Below are positions 1 to 5,710 of a stretch of DNA of 9,494 nucleotides, in pieces. Under the pieces are notes generated by a model that saw only the letters and a list, made by a program, of their open reading frames with translations, was not told where the DNA came from and did no database searches. The DNA is from Leptolinea sp. UBA4782. GTDB lineage: Bacteria > Chloroflexota > Anaerolineae > Anaerolineales > Anaerolineaceae. The number at the start of each line of letters is the position of its first letter. The stretch's first letter is position 1. A program made the position numbers and the translations under genes. The stretch is taken from the NCBI GenBank assembly GCA_002403095.1, contig DHHC01000020.1, positions 1-9,494 on the forward strand, written 5' to 3'.

Positions 1-297
1 AAAAAGCGGGATCTCTGCCGGGTCATGCTGCCCGTCTGCATCCAGGGTAATGACTGCTTCCATTTCCAGTTGAATGCTGCGCCGAAAACCTGCCCGCAGG
101 GCTGCTCCTTTACCCTGGTTGGGTACCTGGCGGATGACTTCAGCCCCGTTCATCTCAGCCCTCGCAGCAGTGTCATCGCTGGAGCCGTCATCGACCACCA
201 GCACAGGTAAAAATTGCCTTGCTGCCGCCACAACCTGCCCGATATGGGCGGTTTCGTTGTAGGCAGGGATGAGAACACAAGCCCAAAAATCTGACAT
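1..297 (-). CDS. Family 2 glycosyltransferase, N-terminal part (runs off left edge)
   Basis: This reading frame is open from an ATG at 297 to the window edge and gives 99 residues of a GT-A fold glycosyltransferase. It resembles the dolichyl/polyprenyl-phosphate mannosyltransferase group, which transfers a sugar from a nucleotide donor to a lipid phosphate or polysaccharide acceptor at the inner face of the membrane. Visible motifs are PAYNE (residues 11-15, nucleotide-binding first strand), VVDDGSSDDT (34-43), NQGKGAALRAGF (60-71) and the metal-binding DADG (86-89) followed by QHDP. There is no signal peptide. An AAGG Shine-Dalgarno lies 6 bases before the ATG (plus-strand 304-307). The gene starts 19 bases after the rnz stop, so it is probably the third gene of the miaB-rnz transcript. 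The acceptor cannot be named because the C-terminal part is missing. Confidence 0.88.
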   Translation of the reverse strand, partial: MSDFWACVLIPAYNETAHIGQVVAAARQFLPVLVVDDGSSDDTAARAEMNGAEVIRQVPNQGKGAALRAGFRRSIQLEMEAVITLDADGQHDPAEIPLF

Positions 298-316
298 ACG
301 GAACCTTGTTTTCAGG

Positions 317-1234
317 CTACTCAGCCCGAACGGTGAAGGTATCAAAATCGCGGGCTACCTGGACGGCAGGAAATACCTGCTCGGCTTCCGCCTGGACATC
401 CTTTTCACGGTAGCGCCTCGACAGGTGGGTCAGGAAAAGCTGCTTTACACCGGCTTCTTTTGCCAGGATGGCGGCATCCCTTGCAGTCAGGTGCCCGAAA
501 TGTTGTGCCATATCTGCTTCTTCCTGCAGGTAGGTTGATTCGATCACCAGCCCGTCTGCGCCTCTGCATACGTCCAACAGGGATTCAATATTGCCGGTAT
601 CGCCAACCACTACCAGGCGTGTGCCGGGCTTGAAATCCCCCAGAACATCATCCGGCATGATGACCTTCCCATCCGGAAGGGTAACGCTTTCCCCGTCCAC
701 CAGTTTTTTGCGGACTGGGCCGGGCGGGAGACCAAGGGTTTCGGCTTTTTCATTCAAGAATGGGCGGCGTCCGTGTTCTTCGAACAGGTAGCCGATATTA
801 TCAAACCCGCGGTGCTGGACCGGGAAAGCGGAGATTGTGAAAGAGCCGCAATCGAAAAACTTACCTTCGCTCAGGTTGTGGAATTGCAGCTTCAGGTCTG
901 GCTGGGCGCCGCGCAGCACCACTCCGTAAAGCAAATCGTGCACCCGTTCCAGGGCGGCTTTACCGCCGTAAATATTCATCTCGTCGATCATTTCCCAGCG
1001 CATGTACGTGGAAAGCAGCCCGGCCAAACCAAGGATATGGTCCAGGTGACCGTGAGTGATCAGGATATTGTTCAGCCGTTTGAAGCCAATCCCGGCCTGC
1101 AGGATCTGGCGCTGGGTGCCTTCACCGCAATCCACCAGGAACCGGTATTCATCATGCTTGACCACCAGGGCCGGTAGGTTGCGGCGCGGCGCCGGGGCAG
1201 ATGCAGATGTACCTAAAAAGACAAGTTCAAACAA
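317..1234 (-). CDS. rnz: Ribonuclease Z (tRNA 3'-processing endonuclease)
   Basis: RNase Z is a metallo-beta-lactamase-fold endonuclease that removes the 3' trailer of precursor tRNAs in the cytoplasm. The 305 residues match the usual short bacterial form (about 307 in Bacillus subtilis). The signature H-x-H-x-D-H is at H61, H63, D65, H66; further zinc ligands are H141, D212 and H270 (in LTHLSRRY), with the HFGHLTA segment at 245-251. The N-terminus (FELVFLGTSASAP) is the typical family start, and the stretch near 197-212 (DVLGD, KPG, GDTG) matches the exosite-flanking region. The start codon is TTG, chosen because the family N-terminus begins exactly there and GGAG lies 10 bases upstream. 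It follows miaB by 62 bases and precedes the glycosyltransferase by 19. All catalytic residues are present. Function is assigned confidently by motif. Confidence 0.95.
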   Translation of the reverse strand: MFELVFLGTSASAPAPRRNLPALVVKHDEYRFLVDCGEGTQRQILQAGIGFKRLNNILITHGHLDHILGLAGLLSTYMRWEMIDEMNIYGGKAALERVHDLLYGVVLRGAQPDLKLQFHNLSEGKFFDCGSFTISAFPVQHRGFDNIGYLFEEHGRRPFLNEKAETLGLPPGPVRKKLVDGESVTLPDGKVIMPDDVLGDFKPGTRLVVVGDTGNIESLLDVCRGADGLVIESTYLQEEADMAQHFGHLTARDAAILAKEAGVKQLFLTHLSRRYREKDVQAEAEQVFPAVQVARDFDTFTVRAE

Positions 1235-1244
1235 GGGCTGGTTA

Positions 1245-1248
1245 CTCC
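1245..1248 (-). promoter_or_regulatory. Shine-Dalgarno supporting the TTG start of rnz
   Basis: On the minus strand the sequence GGAG is followed by ten bases and then the TTG at 1234-1232. No ATG or GTG in this frame fits the family N-terminus, so this site helps justify the unusual start codon. The spacing is slightly long. Confidence 0.5.
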
Positions 1249-1255
1249 GATGTGT

Positions 1256-1264
1256 ATTGTACCA
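1256..1264 (-). promoter_or_regulatory. Possible extended -10 promoter upstream of rnz
   Basis: On the minus strand the miaB-rnz gap contains TGGTACAAT, a TGnTAnAAT extended -10 element, about 22 bases before the rnz start. No good -35 hexamer is seen 17 bases further up. This could give rnz and the glycosyltransferase an internal promoter besides readthrough from miaB. The prediction rests on the motif only. Confidence 0.35.
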
Positions 1265-1296
1265 GAGGTCAAAGGCTGTTATCCGCTAAATCCGGT

Positions 1297-2613
1297 TCAG
1301 GCCAGTTCACCAATCATTGACCAGGGGCCTGTCCAGTTGATCTTAACCGGCAGAATCTTCCCCAGCAGGTTTTGCTCTGTTTCCACAAAGACAAGCTTGT
1401 TGGTTGGGGTCCTTCCGCGCCAGCGCTGCTTGACCTTGTCCTCAAACAGTACCTTTACATTCTGTCCAAGGTATTTTGCATGAATCTCCGCAGCAATCCC
1501 CTCCTGCAGATCTTCCAGCAGACGAAAGCGGCGCCACTTCTCTTTTTCGGGGACATCATCCGGCATGGTCCGCTCGGAAAGCGTGCCCAAACGGGGTGAA
1601 TACCTGGCCAGGTGGGCAACATCCAGCTTGAGGTCCTGTAACTGGCGGAAGGTATTCTCAAATTGGGCTTCGGTTTCCCCGGGGAAGCCGACAATAATAT
1701 CTGTGGCGATCGAAACGCCCTCGATCCGCCTGCGGATGCGTTCAACCAGGCTGCGGTACTCTGCATCAGTGTAGCCGCGCCGCATGGCAGCCAGGATGGT
1801 ATCATCGCCAACCTGGGCTGGCACTTCAATGTGCGGCATAACCTTGGGTAGCCGCTGCACACAATCGATCAGCTCATCGCTCAGCCAGTTTGGGTGGGAA
1901 GTCAGAAACCGGATGCGCTCGATGCCGTCCACTTCATGCAGCATTTCAAGCAGTCCCGGCAGGCGGGGATACCCCGGCTCGTCCTTGCCGTAACGGTCAA
2001 CGATCTGCCCGAGCAGGGTGATCTCTTTGATACCCTGGGCTACCAGCGAGCGGGCTTCAGCCAGCACATCTTCCGGCGGACGGGATTGCTCCCTGCCCCT
2101 GCGGTATGGGATGATGCAATAGGCACAGGCATGGCTGCAGCCGTACACTACCGGGATGAAGGCAGTCACCTGCCTGCCGCGTGCCTTCTCAGGTAATTCC
2201 AGTTCGCCATCCATCCAGGCAAACCGGCGCGCAGTCTCACTCAACTCCATCTTCTGGCTTTCCTGCTGGGTCAAATGGGCGATCAATGGCCCCGGATCTG
2301 ATGGCGGCGAAAACACATCTACCATCGGCAGGCGCTTTTTCAGGATATCCGGCGTACGGGTGCCCACCATGCAGCCCATCAGGTTGATCACCAGGGATGG
2401 GTTGCTTTCTTTCAAAGGTTTTAAGGACTGCAGCCTGCCATAGGCTTTATCTTCAGCGCTCTGGCGCACCACGCAGGTGTTCAGGACGATCACATCCGCT
2501 TCGGCAGCCTGGCGGGTTTCATGGTAACCCAAGTGCTCGAGCGCAGAAGCCACCCGCTGCGAATCAGCAACATTCATCTGGCAGCCTTCAGTCCAAATAT
2601 GGTATTTTGGCAT
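1297..2613 (-). CDS. miaB: tRNA-2-methylthio-N6-(dimethylallyl)adenosine synthase, MiaB family
   Basis: This is a methylthiotransferase of the radical-SAM family that adds a methylthio group to isopentenyl-adenosine 37 of tRNAs reading UNN codons. The 438 residues contain the full domain order. The N-terminal UPF0004 domain has cluster cysteines C11 (EGCQMN), C47 (NTCVVR) and C81 (MGCMVG). The radical-SAM domain has C159-x3-C163-x2-C166 followed by IIPYRRGRE, as in MiaB. The C-terminal TRAM domain covers roughly 377-437 (GRTPTNKLVFVE). Two motifs depart from the Escherichia coli type: LLGQIVDRYG (200-209) in place of LLGQNVNSYG, and HIEVPAQVGDD (261-271) in place of HLPVQSGS. I believe these are characteristic of Chloroflexota MiaB-like proteins, so the paralogue MtaB or RimO is less likely. 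The start is an ATG with no Shine-Dalgarno but a TATAAT 7 bases upstream, suggesting a leaderless message. First gene of the minus-strand cluster. Confidence 0.93.
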   Translation of the reverse strand: MPKYHIWTEGCQMNVADSQRVASALEHLGYHETRQAAEADVIVLNTCVVRQSAEDKAYGRLQSLKPLKESNPSLVINLMGCMVGTRTPDILKKRLPMVDVFSPPSDPGPLIAHLTQQESQKMELSETARRFAWMDGELELPEKARGRQVTAFIPVVYGCSHACAYCIIPYRRGREQSRPPEDVLAEARSLVAQGIKEITLLGQIVDRYGKDEPGYPRLPGLLEMLHEVDGIERIRFLTSHPNWLSDELIDCVQRLPKVMPHIEVPAQVGDDTILAAMRRGYTDAEYRSLVERIRRRIEGVSIATDIIVGFPGETEAQFENTFRQLQDLKLDVAHLARYSPRLGTLSERTMPDDVPEKEKWRRFRLLEDLQEGIAAEIHAKYLGQNVKVLFEDKVKQRWRGRTPTNKLVFVETEQNLLGKILPVKINWTGPWSMIGELA

Positions 2614-2620
2614 GGCGCCA

Positions 2621-2626
2621 ATTATA
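2621..2626 (-). promoter_or_regulatory. -10 box (TATAAT) for miaB, possibly leaderless
   Basis: A perfect TATAAT on the minus strand ends 7 bases before the miaB ATG. A transcript initiated at normal distance from this box would begin at or within a base or two of the ATG, and no Shine-Dalgarno is present between them. No convincing -35 was identified. Confidence 0.5.
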
Positions 2627-2678
2627 ACAAGATTTGTCTGATTTCCCCTTACGGTTAGAGGATTCTTAACAAGTAAGG

Positions 2679-2684
2679 TAAAAT
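2679..2684 (+). promoter_or_regulatory. -10-like box (TAAAAT) for the lipoprotein gene, possibly leaderless
   Basis: TAAAAT on the plus strand ends 6 bases before the ATG at 2691, placing the likely transcription start at or next to the start codon. The only Shine-Dalgarno candidate (AAGG at 2675-2678) is 12 bases from the ATG and would lie upstream of that transcript start. Confidence 0.4.
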
Positions 2685-2690
2685 TGAGCC

Positions 2691-3716
2691 ATGTTGCCGC
2701 CCCATAAATACAAATCCACCCTGGTGATCATTCTCCTGCTGGGTTTGCTGCTTAGCAGCTGTGCCCAACCTTCTGCAAGCCCCTCCCCAATTGAATCTCC
2801 TGTGGTTGAAACCACAGCCCCTCCGGCAGAGGATACTCCAACCTTACCGCAGCAGGCCAATCTAGCTGTTATTGGACTGGAAACCTGGGATGCCGGGCAG
2901 CAGCAGGCTATCCGTACTGCTATACAGGATACCGCCGCAAAGGCAGACCTGAATGTGGTTGAGTTGGGTGCCGAAGCGGCCGGTACCGTACCGGAAAACG
3001 CGGAAGTGGTCATTTACCTGGTTGAAACATCCAGCCCGGCTGAACTGGCAGCAGGCAACCCCGAAACCCGCCTGGTAGCGGTCACCCGCACTCAGCAAAC
3101 CTCCAGCGCCAACCTGTCCGTGGTCTATCTTCCGCTTGCTGCCAGGGCATTCCTGGCTGGTTACACGAGTACTGTCATCGCTCCCGACTTCCGCTCAGCC
3201 GGGCTTTTCCTTGCAGATGAACCGTACGGCCCGCCCCAGGTGTATGCCTTCCAAAACGGCGGCGGTTATTTTTGCGGAACCTGTTATCCTTATTATTCCC
3301 CCCTGGTGCAATTCCCGCTGGTTGGTTACCTTTCTGCCGGCGCAGATACCACTGCCTGGCAGGGACTGGCAAATGAACTGCTGCTCAACGTTGTGTATGT
3401 GATGTACCTGGACGAATATGCTTCTGACCCTGTCCTGCAGGCTGACCTGGCTGGCAAAGGGGTCATCCTGGTCGGCAGCGATTCCCCCCCGGATACTGTT
3501 CAATCAATGTACGCAGCCACGATCGGGTTTGACTTGCCGGCAGCACTCCTATCGCTGCAGGAGTTTATCCTGGGAAGTGCAGAAGCATCGCTAGTCACCG
3601 CCCCACTGCAGATACGGGATGTCAACGAACAGTACCTGACCCCTGGCAAGCTGCAAAATGTGGAAAAAATTCGCAAAAACCTGGAAGCCGGCTTGATCAC
3701 CCCGCTCACCCCCTGA
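2691..3716 (+). CDS. Putative BMP/PnrA-like substrate-binding lipoprotein
   Basis: The 341-residue protein is exported and lipid-anchored: a short basic n-region (HKYK), a hydrophobic stretch at 11-21, then lipobox L21-S22-S23 and the modified C24. A Pro/Ser/Thr/Glu-rich linker (25-54) separates the anchor from the body, which begins NLAVIGLETWDAGQQQAI. The body has features of BMP-family (PnrA-like) nucleoside-binding lipoproteins: an AFLAGYTSTVIAP segment (153-165), alternating alpha/beta strands, and a charged C-terminal helix with a short tail (KIRKNLEAGLITPL). The BMP assignment comes from overall layout and a few motifs, so it is tentative; the substrate is unknown. An unusual FCGTC motif (C195, C198) sits in an aromatic, Gly-rich loop. 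There is no permease or ATPase neighbour. It is divergent from miaB and ends 6 bases from the convergent sugar transferase gene. It may be an orphan binding protein. Confidence 0.8.
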   Translation: MLPPHKYKSTLVIILLLGLLLSSCAQPSASPSPIESPVVETTAPPAEDTPTLPQQANLAVIGLETWDAGQQQAIRTAIQDTAAKADLNVVELGAEAAGTVPENAEVVIYLVETSSPAELAAGNPETRLVAVTRTQQTSSANLSVVYLPLAARAFLAGYTSTVIAPDFRSAGLFLADEPYGPPQVYAFQNGGGYFCGTCYPYYSPLVQFPLVGYLSAGADTTAWQGLANELLLNVVYVMYLDEYASDPVLQADLAGKGVILVGSDSPPDTVQSMYAATIGFDLPAALLSLQEFILGSAEASLVTAPLQIRDVNEQYLTPGKLQNVEKIRKNLEAGLITPLTP

Positions 3717-3722
3717 GGTTTT

Positions 3723-4352
3723 TTACTCCTCTTCTGTCCCCATAAATTCGGATACAGTGGCCTGCCCGGGCTCGCTGATCCCTTCCCTTTTAAGAACCTT
3801 TATCACAGTCATAAAGAGGATCTTTATATCCAGCCAGAAAGACCAGTTGTCGACATACCAAACGTCCATTTGCAGGCGCTTCGGCCAGGAAAGAGCATTG
3901 CGCCCGTTCACCTGCGCCCAACCGGTCATACCGGGAACAACATTATGCCGGCGCATCTGTTCAGCCGAATAGCGCGGCAGGTAGCTCGTGAGCAGCGGGC
4001 GGGGTCCCACCAGGCTCATATCGCCCAGCAATACATTGAATAATTCTGGAATTTCATCCAGGCTGAATGAGCGCATGAACCGGCCAAAGCGGGTTAACCG
4101 CTCCGCATCCGGCAGCAGGTTTCCATCACTGCCGTACAGGTCGCGCATGGTGCGGAATTTAAAGATCCTGAAGGGCTGTGCCTTGTATCCCGGGCGCACC
4201 TGGCGGAAGAAAACCGGCTGGCCGTGGTTGATCCAGACCAGCAGGATGAGGACCAGTAGGAACGGGGAGAGGATTGCCAGGCCAAGGGTGGTCAGGAGCA
4301 GGTCAAAGATGCGTTTGCTCACCGGAATGCCTGCCGGTAGTAGTTTTGCCAT
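3723..4352 (-). CDS. Small monotopic phosphoglycosyl transferase (PglC/WbaP-like sugar transferase)
   Basis: The bacterial sugar transferase family starts lipid-linked glycan synthesis by moving a sugar-1-phosphate from a nucleotide donor to undecaprenyl phosphate at the cytoplasmic face. At 209 residues this is the minimal PglC-type form without the WbaP N-terminal membrane domains. Visible features are an N-terminal re-entrant hydrophobic helix (about 17-41) with the conserved Ser29-Pro30 kink, FKFRTM (64-69), the catalytic Asp99-Glu100 dyad in SLDEIPELFNVLLGDMSLVG, then GPRPL, and PGMTGWAQVNGR (140-151) with DVWYVDNWS. An in-frame TAA lies 3 bases before the ATG, so the start cannot be further upstream. 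The Shine-Dalgarno is weak (AGGG 12 bases away). It stands alone between a convergent lipoprotein gene and the divergent selenoprotein gene. It may serve glycoprotein or exopolysaccharide synthesis; the sugar cannot be named. Confidence 0.92.
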   Translation of the reverse strand: MAKLLPAGIPVSKRIFDLLLTTLGLAILSPFLLVLILLVWINHGQPVFFRQVRPGYKAQPFRIFKFRTMRDLYGSDGNLLPDAERLTRFGRFMRSFSLDEIPELFNVLLGDMSLVGPRPLLTSYLPRYSAEQMRRHNVVPGMTGWAQVNGRNALSWPKRLQMDVWYVDNWSFWLDIKILFMTVIKVLKREGISEPGQATVSEFMGTEEE

Positions 4353-4391
4353 AAATTACTCAGTCCCTGCACCTTTCATCATCAGGTTTGT

Positions 4392-4402
4392 ATCATATCA
4401 TA
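4392..4402 (-). promoter_or_regulatory. Possible -10 region for the sugar transferase gene
   Basis: The minus strand holds two overlapping TATGAT hexamers (TATGATATGAT) about 40 bases before the ATG at 4352. No clear -35 hexamer was found. The divergent 108-bp gap would then hold promoters for both neighbours. Confidence 0.3.
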
Positions 4403-4418
4403 AACATGAATGGACTCT

Positions 4419-4427
4419 TGATATAAT
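4419..4427 (+). promoter_or_regulatory. Extended -10 promoter for the selenoprotein-trpS operon
   Basis: TGATATAAT is an exact TGnTATAAT extended -10 element, 33 bases before the ATG at 4461. Extended -10 promoters can do without a good -35, and none is obvious here. Transcription would start near 4434 and leave a short leader carrying the Shine-Dalgarno. Confidence 0.5.
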
Positions 4428-4450
4428 TCAGCCAGAAACCATCACCAATT

Positions 4451-4455
4451 GGGAG
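4451..4455 (+). promoter_or_regulatory. Shine-Dalgarno fixing the selenoprotein start
   Basis: GGGAG (then ACACC) lies 5 bases before the ATG at 4461. It is the best-placed ribosome site between the promoter and trpS. It decides the start of the gene, because initiation here requires reading through the TGA at 4497 to make a useful product. Confidence 0.75.
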
Positions 4456-4460
4456 ACACC

Positions 4461-4712
4461 ATGTTGCTGAAAATCACCATTGAATACTGCGCGGTTTGAC
4501 ACTACACCCCCCGGGCTGTCAGTTTGGCAGCAGAATTGCTGGAATTTCACGAAGCTGAGATCGAACAGATTACACTCATTCCTTCCAACGGTGGACGGTA
4601 TGAGGTTACCGTAAACGGTACTCTTCTCTACTCCAAGCTAAAAACCGGGCTGCATGCAGAACCCGGTGAGGTAAGGGCACTGGTGGAGAAATACCTGAAA
4701 GAAGGCAAATGA
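4461..4712 (+). CDS. SelW-like (SelT/SelW/SelH, Rdx family) selenoprotein with in-frame UGA
   Basis: Read from ATG 4461 with the TGA at 4497-4499 as selenocysteine, this gives 83 residues, a normal length for bacterial SelW-like proteins. These are thioredoxin-like-fold proteins with a redox motif between the first strand and helix, thought to act in thiol or glutathione-linked redox chemistry. The start reads MLLKITIEYCAVU, giving C10-x-x-U13 exactly where the Rdx family has CxxU or CxxC. Then come a helix (AVSLAAELLEF), the strand ITLIPSNGG, RYEVTVNGTLLYSK, and a C-terminal helix after AEPGEV. The Rdx hallmarks (G-G-x-(F/Y)-E-V, N-G, (F/Y)-S-(K/R)) are clear. GGGAG precedes the ATG by 5 bases and a SECIS-like hairpin follows the TGA. 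The real TGA stop overlaps the trpS start. A conventional caller would report only a truncated 62-residue ORF from TTG 4524, which lacks the active site. The alternative is a Cys-to-stop mutation; the intact remainder argues against it. Confidence 0.87.
4497..4499 (+). other. In-frame UGA codon predicted to encode selenocysteine (Sec13)
   Basis: TGA occupies codon 13, at the second redox position of C-x-x-C/U. TGA is also used as a normal stop in this window (miaB, the lipoprotein gene and this gene itself), so global reassignment of UGA is unlikely and recoding would have to be context dependent. Confidence 0.82.
4515..4531 (+). promoter_or_regulatory. Candidate bacterial SECIS hairpin
   Basis: GCTGTC (4515-4520) pairs with GGCAGC (4526-4531), six pairs including one U-G, closing a five-base loop AGTTT. 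G is the second loop base and is followed by U, echoing the GU in the Escherichia coli fdhF loop. The loop begins 21 bases after the UGA. These values fall within the published bacterial SECIS pattern (G in the first two loop bases, loop roughly 16-37 bases from UGA). CCGG (4511-4514) could extend the stem by pairing with CTGG (4539-4542), leaving a seven-base 3' bulge. A competing hairpin, CAGCA-GAAT-TGCTG at 4528-4541, also has a G-initial loop. Its role is SelB binding to deliver Sec-tRNA. Confidence 0.62.
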
Positions 4713-5710
4713 TGAGCAAAAAGAAAGGGATCGTATTCTCTGGTGCCAGGCCGACCGGCAGGCAGCACCTGGGTAATTATCTGGGGGCAATCCAAAATTA
4801 CGTTGCCCTGCAGAAAGATTACCAGTGCATTTACTGCATCGTGGATATCCATGCCCTGACAACCATGGAATCCACGCTGGAACTGCGCCAGAACTCATAC
4901 GAAATGGCGCTGGATTGGCTGGCTGCCGGGATGGATCCGCAAGAATCGGTTATCTTTATCCAAAGCCATGTCCCCGAAGTGACCGAGCTGCACACCTATC
5001 TTTCGATGGTCACTCCCCTGGGGAAATTGACCGACCTGCCTACATTCAAAGAAAAAGTACGCCAGCACCCTGACAATGTCAACTACGGTTTACTGGGTTA
5101 TCCCATCCTGATGGCAGCCGACATCTTGCTCTACCGGGCCAATTACGTTCCGGTTGGAATTGACCAGGCGCCACACCTGGAATTTGCACGTGAATTGGTG
5201 CGCTCTTTCAATTTCCGCTACAACACCAATGTGCTGGTGGAGCCGCACATGAAAGCAACCAAAGTACCCAAGGTACTGGGTACCGACGGGCAGCAAAAAA
5301 TGAGCAAGAGCCTCAACAACCATATAGAGCTGGCTGCCACTCCCGAAGAAACCACAAAGCGGGTGATGACCATGGTAACTGACCCTGCCCGCCAGCGCCG
5401 CAGTGATCCCGGTAATCCGGATGTCTGCAATGTGTTTTCCTTCCATAAGATCTTTTCCAGCCCGGAAGAGATAGAAATGGTCAACCGCGAGTGCCGTGTG
5501 GCTGGGATAGGCTGCGTGGATTGCAAGAAACTGCTGGCACAGAACATCAACAAACACCTGGAACCGTTCCGCGCCCGCCGGATCGATCTGGACCAGAAAC
5601 CTGAAGCAGTCATGGATGTGCTGCATGACGGCGGAAAGCGCGCCCGCGTTTTGGCAGAAGAGACGATGGTTCTGGTGCGCGATGCTATTGGGCTGCCTTC
5701 CACAAAGTAG
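4712..5710 (+). CDS. trpS: Tryptophanyl-tRNA synthetase, with probable [4Fe-4S]-binding cysteines
   Basis: This class I synthetase charges tRNA-Trp with tryptophan. Numbering from ATG 4712 (332 residues, normal bacterial TrpRS length), it shows PTGRQHLGN as the HIGH-type signature (14-22), the tryptophan pocket segment GIDQAPHLEFARE and KMSKS (196-200). Two ATGs are in tandem (4709 and 4712). The second is preferred because GAAGG at 4701-4705 is 6 bases from it but only 3 from the first. The start overlaps the selenoprotein stop (TGATG), so translation is probably coupled. Cysteines at 239, 261, 268 and 271 give C-x21-C-x6-C-x2-C, almost the C-x22-C-x6-C-x2-C that binds a [4Fe-4S] cluster near the anticodon region in Thermotoga maritima TrpRS. 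No Trp leader peptide or T-box was seen. A strong terminator follows. Confidence 0.96.
   Translation: MSKKKGIVFSGARPTGRQHLGNYLGAIQNYVALQKDYQCIYCIVDIHALTTMESTLELRQNSYEMALDWLAAGMDPQESVIFIQSHVPEVTELHTYLSMVTPLGKLTDLPTFKEKVRQHPDNVNYGLLGYPILMAADILLYRANYVPVGIDQAPHLEFARELVRSFNFRYNTNVLVEPHMKATKVPKVLGTDGQQKMSKSLNNHIELAATPEETTKRVMTMVTDPARQRRSDPGNPDVCNVFSFHKIFSSPEEIEMVNRECRVAGIGCVDCKKLLAQNINKHLEPFRARRIDLDQKPEAVMDVLHDGGKRARVLAEETMVLVRDAIGLPSTK

Noticed and set aside
3709..3724. T-run between the lipoprotein and sugar transferase genes as a terminator
   Set aside because: The T-run is present but no stem of useful length with a loop of at least three bases precedes it on either strand.
4406..4426. Upstream mini-ORF (ATG, six codons, TAA) before the selenoprotein gene
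   Set aside because: It overlaps the extended -10 box, so it would lie upstream of the likely transcription start, and it has no ribosome site.
4497..4499. TGA as evidence of a pseudogene or of a genome-wide UGA=Trp/Gly code
   Set aside because: The frame after the TGA is intact and family-like, the TGA falls on the Sec/Cys position, and TGA is used as a true stop elsewhere in the window.
4524..4712. A separate 62-residue ORF from a TTG start
   Set aside because: It is the C-terminal part of the selenoprotein. It has no ribosome site of its own, starts inside the SECIS-like hairpin and would lack the redox motif.
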